A stretch of DNA of 54,289 nt from Acidobacteriota bacterium (GTDB taxonomy: Bacteria > Acidobacteriota > Terriglobia > Terriglobales > Acidobacteriaceae), in the NCBI GenBank assembly GCA_021804655.1, contig JAJZHE010000002.1, positions 1-54,289 of the forward strand, given 5' to 3'. The notes beneath the pieces are model-generated. The model was not told the origin of the DNA and searched no databases. It saw only the letters and a list, made by a program, of their open reading frames with translations. This document shows, piece by piece, positions 37,610 to 46,193 of the stretch. How positions within the stretch are numbered: position 1 is the first letter of the stretch; each line of letters opens with the position of its first letter. The translations under genes were made by a program, and so were the position numbers.

Positions 37610-38686
37610 TCAGGTGGGATAGGTGCGGCCTTTCCAGGAGACGCTGTGGCGGACGCGGTGCAGAAACCAGCTTCGTGTGAGGATGGAGGCAAAGAGCGGC
37701 AGAGCGAGCGGAGAGAGTGCGCAGTCGAAGACAGAGAAATGAGATTTGGCGACGCGAGCGTAAAAGCGCCAGAGAGTGCGCAGATCGAGCAGCGCGATGA
37801 GGAAGCCGGCCGTGAACCAGGGAACGCCGCGGATGGCAGAGTGCCAGTAAAGCGCGGCGAGAATGGGCAGCAGGAGAAGCAGGACGAGATCGAGGACGCG
37901 CCAGGCGGCGAGCGTGAGGCAGTTGCCGAAGAGCAGTGCCAGATTCTTGGTCCAGCCCTCGATCATCGCAGCGTTGGTGCGGTACATGCGCGTGGCGAGG
38001 GCGTCGGGCGCAGTACGGAAGCGCAGGCCGAGTTTTCGGCGTTTGATGATCGACGCTAGTTCGACGTCTTCCAGGATGGAGCTGCGCACGGCTGCGTGAC
38101 CGCCGATTTCACGATAGGCAGTGGCGCGAAAGAGCATGAACTGTCCGTTGGCGGCGGCCAGACGCAGGGCGGGATCGGAGACTTTGGCGGGCGGATAGGC
38201 CAGCGCAAGTTCCGCGAAGACCAGCGGCATGAGCGCGCGCTGGGCAAGGCCGGAGACGAGCTGGTGTGGGGAATAGGAGAGCAGGCCGACGGAGTGCTTT
38301 TCGGCTTCATGGAGTGCGCGGCGCAGGCTGCCCGGCTGGTGCACGGTGTCAGCGTCGGTGAAAAGCAGCCATTCTCCGCGTGCGCGCTGGGCTGCGGAGT
38401 GGCAGGCGTTGGCTTTACCAGTCCAGCCGGTGGGCAGCGGGTCAACATCAAGCAGAGTGACGCCGGGGATGGATTGGGCGATCGAGCGCGTCGCATCGGT
38501 GGAGCCGTCATCGACGAGGAGCAGCTCCCAATCGACGCCGAGAGCGAAGATGGATTCGGACTGGCCGACGAGCGAGTGGAGACAGGCGGCGATGCAGTCG
38601 GCTTCATTGCGCGCGGGAACGATGACGGAGAGCAGACAGGGGGATGTCAGGGTCTCAGTCGGTGTGAGGATGCGCTCCGTGCTCAT
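37610..38686 (-). CDS. Family 2 glycosyltransferase, membrane-associated
   Basis: LSVIVPARNEADCIAACL, LLVDDGSTDATR, FTDADTVHQPGSL, ILEDVELA, C-terminal TM segments. Confidence 0.87.
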   Translation of the reverse strand: MSTERILTPTETLTSPCLLSVIVPARNEADCIAACLHSLVGQSESIFALGVDWELLLVDDGSTDATRSIAQSIPGVTLLDVDPLPTGWTGKANACHSAAQRARGEWLLFTDADTVHQPGSLRRALHEAEKHSVGLLSYSPHQLVSGLAQRALMPLVFAELALAYPPAKVSDPALRLAAANGQFMLFRATAYREIGGHAAVRSSILEDVELASIIKRRKLGLRFRTAPDALATRMYRTNAAMIEGWTKNLALLFGNCLTLAAWRVLDLVLLLLLPILAALYWHSAIRGVPWFTAGFLIALLDLRTLWRFYARVAKSHFSVFDCALSPLALPLFASILTRSWFLHRVRHSVSWKGRTYPT

Positions 38687-38729
38687 GGATTCGTATTATA
38701 GGGAGGTGAAGCTGAGATGGAGTGAGCCT

Positions 38730-39251
38730 ATGTGGTTGTTGGCCCGGAGATGGAGCGTTGTCCGGATGTCCTGTGCGGTCTGGATGCTGTGCGTGGCCGG
38801 GATGTTGGCGGGCTGCGATCGTGGGAACCATCCTTCGCAGCCGGGAACCGCAGCGCCGGATTTTACGGTGGCGGACGGGACGACGCGCGTGCATCTGGCG
38901 GACGATCGCGGCCAAGTGGTGCTGCTGAATTTCTGGGCGAGTTGGTGCGCGCCGTGCGTGGCAGAGATTCCGTCGCTGGAGCAGTTGCACCATCGTGATC
39001 CGAAGCTGGTGATTCTGGCCGTGAGCGTGGATGACGACGAGAACGCGTATCGGCAATTTGTGAAGGATCATCAGATGGACCTGCAGACGGTATGGGATCC
39101 GAAGGAGATTGCAGCGTCGAAGTACCACTCGGAGATGTGGCCGGAGACGTATGCAATTGACAGACAGGGGCGGATTCGGCGGAAGTTTGTGGGGGCGACG
39201 GACTGGACGAGTCCTGAGGTTGTGGATTACCTGAAGATGCTGGAACACTGA
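38730..39251 (+). CDS. TlpA/ResA-like thioredoxin-fold lipoprotein
   Basis: Lipobox-like LCVAGMLAGC; LLNFWASWCAPCVAEIPSLEQL. Confidence 0.9.
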   Translation: MWLLARRWSVVRMSCAVWMLCVAGMLAGCDRGNHPSQPGTAAPDFTVADGTTRVHLADDRGQVVLLNFWASWCAPCVAEIPSLEQLHHRDPKLVILAVSVDDDENAYRQFVKDHQMDLQTVWDPKEIAASKYHSEMWPETYAIDRQGRIRRKFVGATDWTSPEVVDYLKMLEH

Positions 39252-39312
39252 GCCGAAAGCGGAACCACAAAGTGGAATGGGCAGAGCGGTGGGAAGTTGC
39301 TATGATCGAGCT

Positions 39313-39573
39313 ATGACGACGGTCGATGTGGAGTACCGCTTTGAGGGCGAGCCGGGCGCGGCGGTGGCGATGGCGCTGGCCAGCGCAAAGGAGGTCTACG
39401 GAATTCGTAGGCTGAATGTGAATCGCGCGGAGCGGACAGTGCGCGTGGAGTATGACGCGACGCGGCTGAATGCTGCGACCGTGGCCGGACTGCTGAAAGG
39501 TGCGGGATTGCAGATTGTGGAAGAAGTAGCGCTGATTCCCGAGCAGCCCGAAGCAACCGCAGCCGCGCAGTAA
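39313..39573 (+). CDS. Small HMA-fold-like protein without a CXXC motif
   Basis: MTTVDVEYRFEGEPGAAVAMALASAKEVYGIRRLNVNRAERTVRVEYDATRLNAATVAGLLKGAGLQI: HMA-like spacing, no Cys. Confidence 0.55.
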   Translation: MTTVDVEYRFEGEPGAAVAMALASAKEVYGIRRLNVNRAERTVRVEYDATRLNAATVAGLLKGAGLQIVEEVALIPEQPEATAAAQ

Positions 39574-39652
39574 GCCAGGTCGCAGACAAGATCGCGTGCG
39601 GTTGATCGAGCGCTGGAATCCTGTTATTCTGCAAAAGTTACATTCGTTTTGT

Positions 39653-39729
39653 GCGCCCATAGCTCAGCTGGATAGAGCGATTGACTACGAATCAATAGGT
39701 CGGGAGTTCGAATCTCTCTGGGCGCACCA
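39653..39729 (+). tRNA. tRNA-Arg (anticodon ACG), CCA encoded
   Basis: GCGCCCATAGCTCAGCTGGATAGAGCGATTGACTACGAATCAATAGGTCGGGAGTTCGAATCTCTCTGGGCGCACCA; full cloverleaf, anticodon loop CTACGAA. Confidence 0.97.
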
Positions 39730-39753
39730 TAGAAAGCTGAAAAACGGAACGAG

Positions 39754-39775
39754 CCGCCTGGGATGGGCGGTTTTT
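39754..39775 (+). terminator. Intrinsic terminator after tRNA-Arg
   Basis: CCGCCTGGGATGGGCGG followed by TTTTT. Confidence 0.8.
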
Positions 39776-39809
39776 GATTTTGTGGCAGAAACAGCGTGAA
39801 AAGCGCCCA

Positions 39810-40874
39810 TTATTTGTATTCGATCAGAGTGCGGCGGCGCGCAAGCAAGCGGTCGCTGAACCAGGTGAGCTGGCCGAGCAGAAGCGGAATCTGCTGGAAC
39901 TGCGAGTGGATGCCGTAGAAAAACAGCGTGAGGCGCGATGCGCTGCGATGGCGATAGCGCCAGGCGGAGCGCATGCAGACGGCTGCGAAGAGCGCAAGCC
40001 AAAGAGCCGAGATCGTCGCAGCCCGGATGGGATGGTGCTGGAAGGCAGACCATGTCGCGCCAGCAAAGGCGATGGCCAGCGTGAGCAGCCAGAAGGAGCC
40101 GCGCAGAAGGTTGCGGCGGGAGTCGCCGAACCAGAATCGCTCGGGCGTGTGTCGGAAGCGCTCAGCGACATCGGCATAGGCGTAGCCGGAGCGGCGCATA
40201 CGCGCCCAGTACTGCGAGAAATAGAGAATGCCAAGGTCGTGGGTGGTCATCAGGCGGTTGAGCTGAAGGTGACGCCAGCCGAGTGACTGCATGCGATGAG
40301 ACAACTCAGGATCTTCGCCGGCAATGAGGGTGTCGTCGTAGCCACCTGAGGCTTGAAGCGCGGTGACGCGAATGAGTGCGTCGCCGCCAAAATGAGCGTT
40401 CTGGTGCGGGTCCTGGAGCCAGTCGAGGGCCAGGAGAGCGGTATAAATCGACTGCTGCGGGTTGGATTCGATGCGCAGGCCGAAGACGGTGGCAATGGCA
40501 GGATCCGGGACGGCTTGAGCGAAGGCGGCGGATAGGAAATCGGGATCGAGCGCGGTGTCGCCATCGAGGAACATGATCCAGTCGACGGGGTGAAGTTCGA
40601 GTGCGGCATGCCAGCCGATGTTGCGTCCGCGTGCTGCGGTCCATGGGCCGGTGGGCAGAGCGATGACATGAGCACCGAGCGAGCGGGCGAGTTCCAGACT
40701 GTTGTCGGAGGAGTTGGAATCGACGTAGATGGTGACCACAGGATGGATATTCGGAGGCAGCGCGAGGGATTGGACCGAATGCAGACAAGTGCGCAGGCGC
40801 TCACCTTCGTTGCGTCCGATGATGACGACGGCGAGACGCTGCGGGGGTGAGGGATTGCCGGTGGCCTCATACAT
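39810..40874 (-). CDS. Family 2 glycosyltransferase
   Basis: LAVVIIGRNEGERLRTCLHSV, IYVDSNSSDNSLELA, IMFLDGDTALDPDFL. Confidence 0.88.
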   Translation of the reverse strand: MYEATGNPSPPQRLAVVIIGRNEGERLRTCLHSVQSLALPPNIHPVVTIYVDSNSSDNSLELARSLGAHVIALPTGPWTAARGRNIGWHAALELHPVDWIMFLDGDTALDPDFLSAAFAQAVPDPAIATVFGLRIESNPQQSIYTALLALDWLQDPHQNAHFGGDALIRVTALQASGGYDDTLIAGEDPELSHRMQSLGWRHLQLNRLMTTHDLGILYFSQYWARMRRSGYAYADVAERFRHTPERFWFGDSRRNLLRGSFWLLTLAIAFAGATWSAFQHHPIRAATISALWLALFAAVCMRSAWRYRHRSASRLTLFFYGIHSQFQQIPLLLGQLTWFSDRLLARRRTLIEYK

Positions 40875-40958
40875 GGACGATATGTTGGACTCCGAAACAA
40901 TGGCGATGGGTATAGCTGACGTGAGTATAAATTTCCGTTCAGTTGCGCAAGGCTATGT

Positions 40959-42005
40959 TTACCAGGGATGGGGTGGACTGATGCGTCCGCCGTGGGTATC
41001 GCGCCAGGCCTGACGCATGAGCGCGATGAGTTGGAGTGCGTGATGGGCGCGGGTGCGCCGCTGGGGGCTGCTGCTCCAGCGGTTGCGCAGCCAGCGAAGG
41101 CCGTAGATGGCCAACTCCAATGCCGCGGCTCCCCAGACCTGAAAACTGTGCCACTTGCGGTAGTAGAGCAGAGTGCTGCGCATGCGCCAGAGAACAACCT
41201 GATGGCTGGGGGGCGCGTCCTGTCTGGAGTTGATGGAAGTCGCGCTTTCGCCACCGATGTGGACGACGGAGTATTCGGGCGAGTAAACGACATGCCAGCC
41301 GTGACGTATGGCGCGTTTGCAGAGATCGACCTCTTCGACGTAGAGAAAGAAACGCTCATCGAAGAGACCGATCTCTTCCAGCAAAAGTCGGCGGATGAGC
41401 ATGAAGGCGCCGGGAATCCAGTCCACGCGAACTGGGCGACAAGCGCCTTCCCACTTGCGATCGAGGCCGCCGAATCTGCGTCCCCAGGAGCGGTTGTGCG
41501 GGAAAAGATGAGGCAAGCCGAGCATGACGCAGGCGTCGCGCCAGAGGGTGTGAAAACGACGCGCCGAGGGCTGGCGGGAGCCGTCGCGGCTGACCTGTGC
41601 GATGCCCAGAATGCCGATGTATGGATTGGCTTCCATGTCCTGGAGCAGGTTGGAGAGGACAGGGTTTTCAAGAAAAGCGTCGGAGTTGAGCAGCAGAAGA
41701 TATTGCCCGCGCGAGGTGAGCAGCGCGAGATTGTTGGCTCCGCCAAAGCCAAGATTGACCGGGCTGCGAAGCAGATGGACGTTGGGGAAAAAACGTTCGA
41801 CCATCTCCGCGGAGCCGTCGGAGGAGTTGTTGTCGATGACGAGAATTTCAGAGGTGAATCCGAAGTTGGCGATGCGTTGCAACTCGGCCTGCGTACGCTC
41901 CAGACAGTAGCGCAGCGTCTCGCGTGTGTTGAAGGAGACAATGACGACTGAGACGGTGAGTGGCGGCTGCTGAAGCGGAGAAAGCGCGGGCGCGGAATTA
42001 CGCAT
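40959..42005 (-). CDS. Family 2 glycosyltransferase (rhamnosyltransferase-like)
   Basis: VSVVIVSFNTRETLRYCLE, ILVIDNNSSDGSAEMVE, LLLLNSDAFLENPVLSNLL, FDERFFLYVEEVDLCKRAIRHGWHVVYSPEYSVVHIGG; ATG 42005 preferred. Confidence 0.9.
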   Translation of the reverse strand: MRNSAPALSPLQQPPLTVSVVIVSFNTRETLRYCLERTQAELQRIANFGFTSEILVIDNNSSDGSAEMVERFFPNVHLLRSPVNLGFGGANNLALLTSRGQYLLLLNSDAFLENPVLSNLLQDMEANPYIGILGIAQVSRDGSRQPSARRFHTLWRDACVMLGLPHLFPHNRSWGRRFGGLDRKWEGACRPVRVDWIPGAFMLIRRLLLEEIGLFDERFFLYVEEVDLCKRAIRHGWHVVYSPEYSVVHIGGESATSINSRQDAPPSHQVVLWRMRSTLLYYRKWHSFQVWGAAALELAIYGLRWLRNRWSSSPQRRTRAHHALQLIALMRQAWRDTHGGRISPPHPW

Positions 42006-43296
42006 GGGACGCAAACTCCGGTGAGGCAGCGGCACAGAGCGCATGGAGATGCTCGGCGAGCAGATCGAGGTTGCGTTCGAGATTGTATTGTTCGGCGATG
42101 GTCTGGTGAGCGGATTCGGCCAGGCGGCGATGGAGCGCTTGGTCGTGGAGCAGTTGCTGCATGGCGGCGGTGAGCGCGGAGACGTTGCCAGCGGGGACAA
42201 GCAGGCCGTTTTCGCCGGAGTGGATCAGCTCCGGAATGCCGGCGATGAAGGTGGAGATGCACGGAACGCCGAGCGCCATCGCTTCCATGAGCGCGACGGG
42301 AAGTCCTTCGGCAAAACTGGCGAGGACGAAGAGGTGTGCGCGGGCGACGCGGTCCAGCGTGGAGGCGTGATTGAGCGCGCCGGTCCACTCCACTTGAGCG
42401 GCGATGCCGAGCGATGAGGCGAGCGCGTGAAGCGCTTCGCGGTCAGGGCCGTCGCCGATAAAGACCAGGCGCAGTCGCTCGCTCTGCGGCGGAAGCGCGG
42501 CAAAGGCTTGAAGCAGAATACGCTGGCCTTTGGCGGAGACGAGTCGGCCGGTGCAGAGGATTTCCAACGGACGTGATGGCAGGCTGCGCGGCTGGGCAAG
42601 TAGTTCAGGCTGGACGCCGAGGCGGATGACGAAGGTTTTGGTTTCGGCTTCGGGCGCAATGCGCAGAATCTGGCTGCGTGTGAAGTCGCTGATGGCAAAG
42701 ATGCGGTCCACGGCGAGAATTTTTTCGCGCAGCCAGGCCGATGCTTGATCGTGGAATTCTCCTGGCCCGTGAAGCGTGAGCGACCAGGGAAAACGCCATG
42801 CGCTCGCGGCCAGCAACGCCACGCTGGAGACCGGTCCGCCGAAGTGGACGTGCAGGTGCGTGAGGCTGTTGCGGCGCATCCATCGACCCAGCAGAAGCGC
42901 CTCTGCCAGATAAGCCAGCCGCAGAGACCATGCAATCGAGGAACGCGGCATGGTGGCGGCGGCGCGGAGACCGCGGAAAACGACAATGGGATGGGTGAGC
43001 AGCGCGGCGAATACGGAAGCGATTCTGCTGAGCCATGCAGCGGAGGTGCGCGGCGGCTGGAGATAAAAGGTGGCGGAGGATTCCTGCTGCTCTTCGTCAG
43101 GAAGCTGTGCAAAGGGGCGATCTGGAGGGTTGATGGAAGCGGTGTGAATCTGGAATCCACGCGCGCGGAGAGCGACGATTTCGCGCAGGAAAAAAGTGTG
43201 GGAGATGGCGGGATAAACGCTGAGCAGATAAGCCAGACGCGGAGAAGAAGCAGAAGACGTGCGTGAATCCGAAAGCAGCGAAGAGCGGTCGATCAA
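41998..43296 (-). CDS. Family 4 glycosyltransferase
   Basis: RLAYLLSVYPAISHTFFLREI, HVHFGGP, ILCTGRLVSAKGQRILLQAFA, FIGDGPDREAL, PVALMEAMALGVPCISTFIAGIPELI; TTG start 43296 likely. Confidence 0.9.
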   Translation of the reverse strand: MIDRSSLLSDSRTSSASSPRLAYLLSVYPAISHTFFLREIVALRARGFQIHTASINPPDRPFAQLPDEEQQESSATFYLQPPRTSAAWLSRIASVFAALLTHPIVVFRGLRAAATMPRSSIAWSLRLAYLAEALLLGRWMRRNSLTHLHVHFGGPVSSVALLAASAWRFPWSLTLHGPGEFHDQASAWLREKILAVDRIFAISDFTRSQILRIAPEAETKTFVIRLGVQPELLAQPRSLPSRPLEILCTGRLVSAKGQRILLQAFAALPPQSERLRLVFIGDGPDREALHALASSLGIAAQVEWTGALNHASTLDRVARAHLFVLASFAEGLPVALMEAMALGVPCISTFIAGIPELIHSGENGLLVPAGNVSALTAAMQQLLHDQALHRRLAESAHQTIAEQYNLERNLDLLAEHLHALCAAASPEFASHA

Positions 43297-43356
43297 AGTG
43301 TGGTCAGTATAATATGCCTTCGAGTGCGTGGGGCGGCAAAGCAGAGATGAGGCAGA

Positions 43357-45735
43357 ATGCAGGGTGAGAACAGGAAGCGCGGTGTGAAGACGATAGGGAC
43401 GATGCTGGCGGCTTGCGCGGCGATTCTGGCTGCGATGGCCTGTGGGAGCAGCAGTGGAACAAAAGCGGCAGGTGGCGTGACGCGCGTACAGATGACCGAG
43501 GATGTAATTGAGCCGCATGTAACGCGGCCGGGAATCAACCTGGGCGAGCAGAATTTTTACGATTCGGGGCAGATGCTGCGCAATCTGGTGGGTCGGAATC
43601 CGGGGTTTGAAGGGATGGAATTTCGCTCGGTGGTGCACTGTGATCGCGAGCAGGATGTCTGTACGGAGACGATCGGCGGCGTACAGTGGCCGACGGGATT
43701 CTGGGACGGCGGCATCTATGAAGCGATGGTGCGAAGGCAGCCGGGCGCGACAGATGTCTTTGTACCTGCGGCAGCGAACGGACGGATCGGGCAGAGTATG
43801 CCGACTGCGGATGGCTTTCGCGTGGAGCCGACCAGCGGCAGTGCGGCGATGGAGCCGGGCGAGTGGGTCAGGTTGAGCAAGGATTTTCCCGGTGATCCGG
43901 CAGCGGGATGGTGGACGAGCCTCCATGGTGGAGCGCGGCTGAGCGCGGAGCGCGGGGATCTTTCGCCGGAGACCGAGGGACGGCAGGCGCTGCGCGTGGA
44001 AGCGGCGATGGCGGGACAAAGTGCGGAGGTTTCGTCGTACTTCGACTCAACGGACGGTCGCCGATTTTTGCAATTTCACGGGGAGTATCTGTTGCGTTTT
44101 CGTGCGAAGCCGCTGGCGGGCGCGGCAAGCCTGCATGTCGAGGTGGGACGCATGGGGCAGCCGGATTTTTTTGCGCAGGAGATCGCGCTGCGCAGCGGAT
44201 GGCAGGACTACGAGTACCGGTTTGCAGCAAAGGACGCGGGCCAGGCGGGAACGGCGAAGCTGAGTTTCACAATTGCTGGAGCGAGCGTGCTGCTGGACGA
44301 TGTTTCGTTGGAAGCGGTGCAGAATCCTGCTGTGCAGAACCCGACGGCGTTTCGCGATGAGGTGGTGGAGACGCTGCGCGCGCTGCATCCGGGCGTGCTG
44401 CGGCTGATGGCGGGCGAGCAACTGGGCGCATCGATGCAGACGCTGCTGGAGCCGCGCATGGCCCGAGAGCGTGTGGGATATTCGGTGTGGAAGGTAAGCG
44501 AAGAAGACGTGGCTGTGGGCGTGCCGGAGTTTCTGGAGTTGTGCCGTGCCGTGGGAGCCGAACCGTGGATTGTGATTCCGCTGAGCACCGACGAGCAGGA
44601 GGTAAAACTGCTCGCTGAGTATCTGGCAGGCGACAACGCGAGCAAGGGTGGGAAGCTGCGCGTTGCCGAGGGCCAGGCGGTTCCGTGGACAAACGTCTTT
44701 CCGCGCATTCATCTGGAACTGGGCAATGAGGCGTGGAACAGCATCTTTCATGGGGAGTCGATGGAAGATGCCGGCGCGTATGGAGCGCAGGCGGAGCGGG
44801 TGTTTGCGGCGTTTCGGCGTCAGGCGAGCGCATACTCCGGTGCGGATCGATTTGACCTGGTGGTGAATGGGCAGGCTGGCGTGCAGTCGCTGCCGGAGGC
44901 GCAGGACGCACTGGCGCTGAACGCGAGCGGCGTGGCGGATACGCTGGCGATTGCGCCCTACATGATGCATACGGTGGACAAGGGCGCGACCGATGCGGAA
45001 TTGTTTGACCCGCTGCTGGCCGAGCCGGAGTACTTTTCGACGAATGGCATGCTGGCTGCGGCGCGACGCGCAGCGGGCGGAAAACGCCTGGCAGTCTATG
45101 AGGTGAATCTGCACGCGACCGAAGGCGCGGCAAGCCAGGCGGCGCTGGATCGGCTGACGCCGTCTGCGGCCGGAGGCATCGCGGTGACGGACCTGATGCT
45201 GCGCATGAAGCGGGATCAGGGTGTGCGCGATGCGATGGTCTTCGGCCTGCCGCAGTACGAATTTCGCCGCAACGATGGCAAGCAGGTGCGGCTGTGGGGC
45301 GCTGTGGTAGATATGGGGCCGACGATGCGACGCAGACCATTGTTTCTGGCCGAGGAGATGCTGAATGAGGCAATCGCGGGCGATATGGTGCGCGTGACAA
45401 CGAGCGGAGCTGATCCGCGACACGCTGTGGCACCGGGCAACGACGGCGTGATGATGGCGTCGGCGCACGATCTGGATTTTTTCGGCTTCAGGAGCCGGGA
45501 TGGGCAGCACCTTCATCGCATTCTGGTGGCATATAACCTTTCACGGACGGTACCTCATGTCGTGCAACTGGAAGGCGTTGCGCGAGGAGCGATGATCCGG
45601 TGGAGTCGGCTTGGCGGCGATCCGGCGGCTTCCAATGAAGATTCTGAGCAGGTGAAGGCAGAGCATGGCGAGAATTCCGTGGAAAGCTTCAGCCTGCCAC
45701 CCTGCTCAATGACAGTGTTGAAGTGGGAGGAGTAA
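43357..45735 (+). CDS. Lipoprotein with a GH51/arabinofuranosidase-like domain and a CBM-like insert
   Basis: Lipobox-like ILAAMACGSSSG; YEYRFAAKDAGQAGTAKLSFTIAGASVLLDDVSLEAV; RIHLELGNEAWN catalytic-type NE motif. Confidence 0.65.
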   Translation: MQGENRKRGVKTIGTMLAACAAILAAMACGSSSGTKAAGGVTRVQMTEDVIEPHVTRPGINLGEQNFYDSGQMLRNLVGRNPGFEGMEFRSVVHCDREQDVCTETIGGVQWPTGFWDGGIYEAMVRRQPGATDVFVPAAANGRIGQSMPTADGFRVEPTSGSAAMEPGEWVRLSKDFPGDPAAGWWTSLHGGARLSAERGDLSPETEGRQALRVEAAMAGQSAEVSSYFDSTDGRRFLQFHGEYLLRFRAKPLAGAASLHVEVGRMGQPDFFAQEIALRSGWQDYEYRFAAKDAGQAGTAKLSFTIAGASVLLDDVSLEAVQNPAVQNPTAFRDEVVETLRALHPGVLRLMAGEQLGASMQTLLEPRMARERVGYSVWKVSEEDVAVGVPEFLELCRAVGAEPWIVIPLSTDEQEVKLLAEYLAGDNASKGGKLRVAEGQAVPWTNVFPRIHLELGNEAWNSIFHGESMEDAGAYGAQAERVFAAFRRQASAYSGADRFDLVVNGQAGVQSLPEAQDALALNASGVADTLAIAPYMMHTVDKGATDAELFDPLLAEPEYFSTNGMLAAARRAAGGKRLAVYEVNLHATEGAASQAALDRLTPSAAGGIAVTDLMLRMKRDQGVRDAMVFGLPQYEFRRNDGKQVRLWGAVVDMGPTMRRRPLFLAEEMLNEAIAGDMVRVTTSGADPRHAVAPGNDGVMMASAHDLDFFGFRSRDGQHLHRILVAYNLSRTVPHVVQLEGVARGAMIRWSRLGGDPAASNEDSEQVKAEHGENSVESFSLPPCSMTVLKWEE

Positions 45736-45769
45736 CTCCACCTCCTTGCTGGACGAGTTACCTGAACAC

Positions 45770-45984
45770 CCAAAAGTAACTTATAAAAAGTTACCAAAGT
45801 GGCATGCCGAACAAACGACAAATGAATTTTGCCTCTGCGGCAAAAGAAAAATTGCACTATTTTCCAATAAATCGAGAAAATACAGAGGTTGCATCGTTTA
45901 TCGAAGCGAGTGCAGCGTGCGCTCCGAGCCGAACTCAGGGCGATAAATTTCAAAAAAGTAACCTTTGAAAAGAAACTAAAGTGG
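45770..45984. repeat. AT-rich intergenic segment bounded by two degenerate ~34-bp direct repeats
   Basis: CCAAAAGTAACTTATAAAAAGTTACCAAAGTGGC (45770-45803) and CAAAAAAGTAACCTTTGAAAAGAAACTAAAGTGGC (45951-45984ff). Confidence 0.6.
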
Positions 45985-46193
45985 CCGTCCGGAGAACCTA
46001 AAGAGTGATTCGCTTCGCACTTAACTGTCATTGTTTTCAATTAGATTCAAAGCTAGGCTAGCAACATCGAAGAACGTCCTGGTGACTGACCTGCTCGGGG
46101 AAGCATGGAAACAGGCAGAAAAATCCAGAATACGACGTTCGGATTCCAGCCGTGGCTTGTTGACTCCGCGAGGCTGAGAACAAAAGAGGCAGG

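Noticed and set aside
40250-42388. 712-aa minus-strand ORF through the glycosyltransferase region
   Set aside because: Out of frame with the recognisable GT2 genes; Ser/Pro/Arg-rich artefact composition.
44047-45516. 489-aa minus-strand ORF antisense to the GH51-like gene, and the similar 46203-47231 ORF antisense to wecG
   Set aside because: His/Arg/Gln-rich shadow ORFs; frame periodicity belongs to the plus strand.
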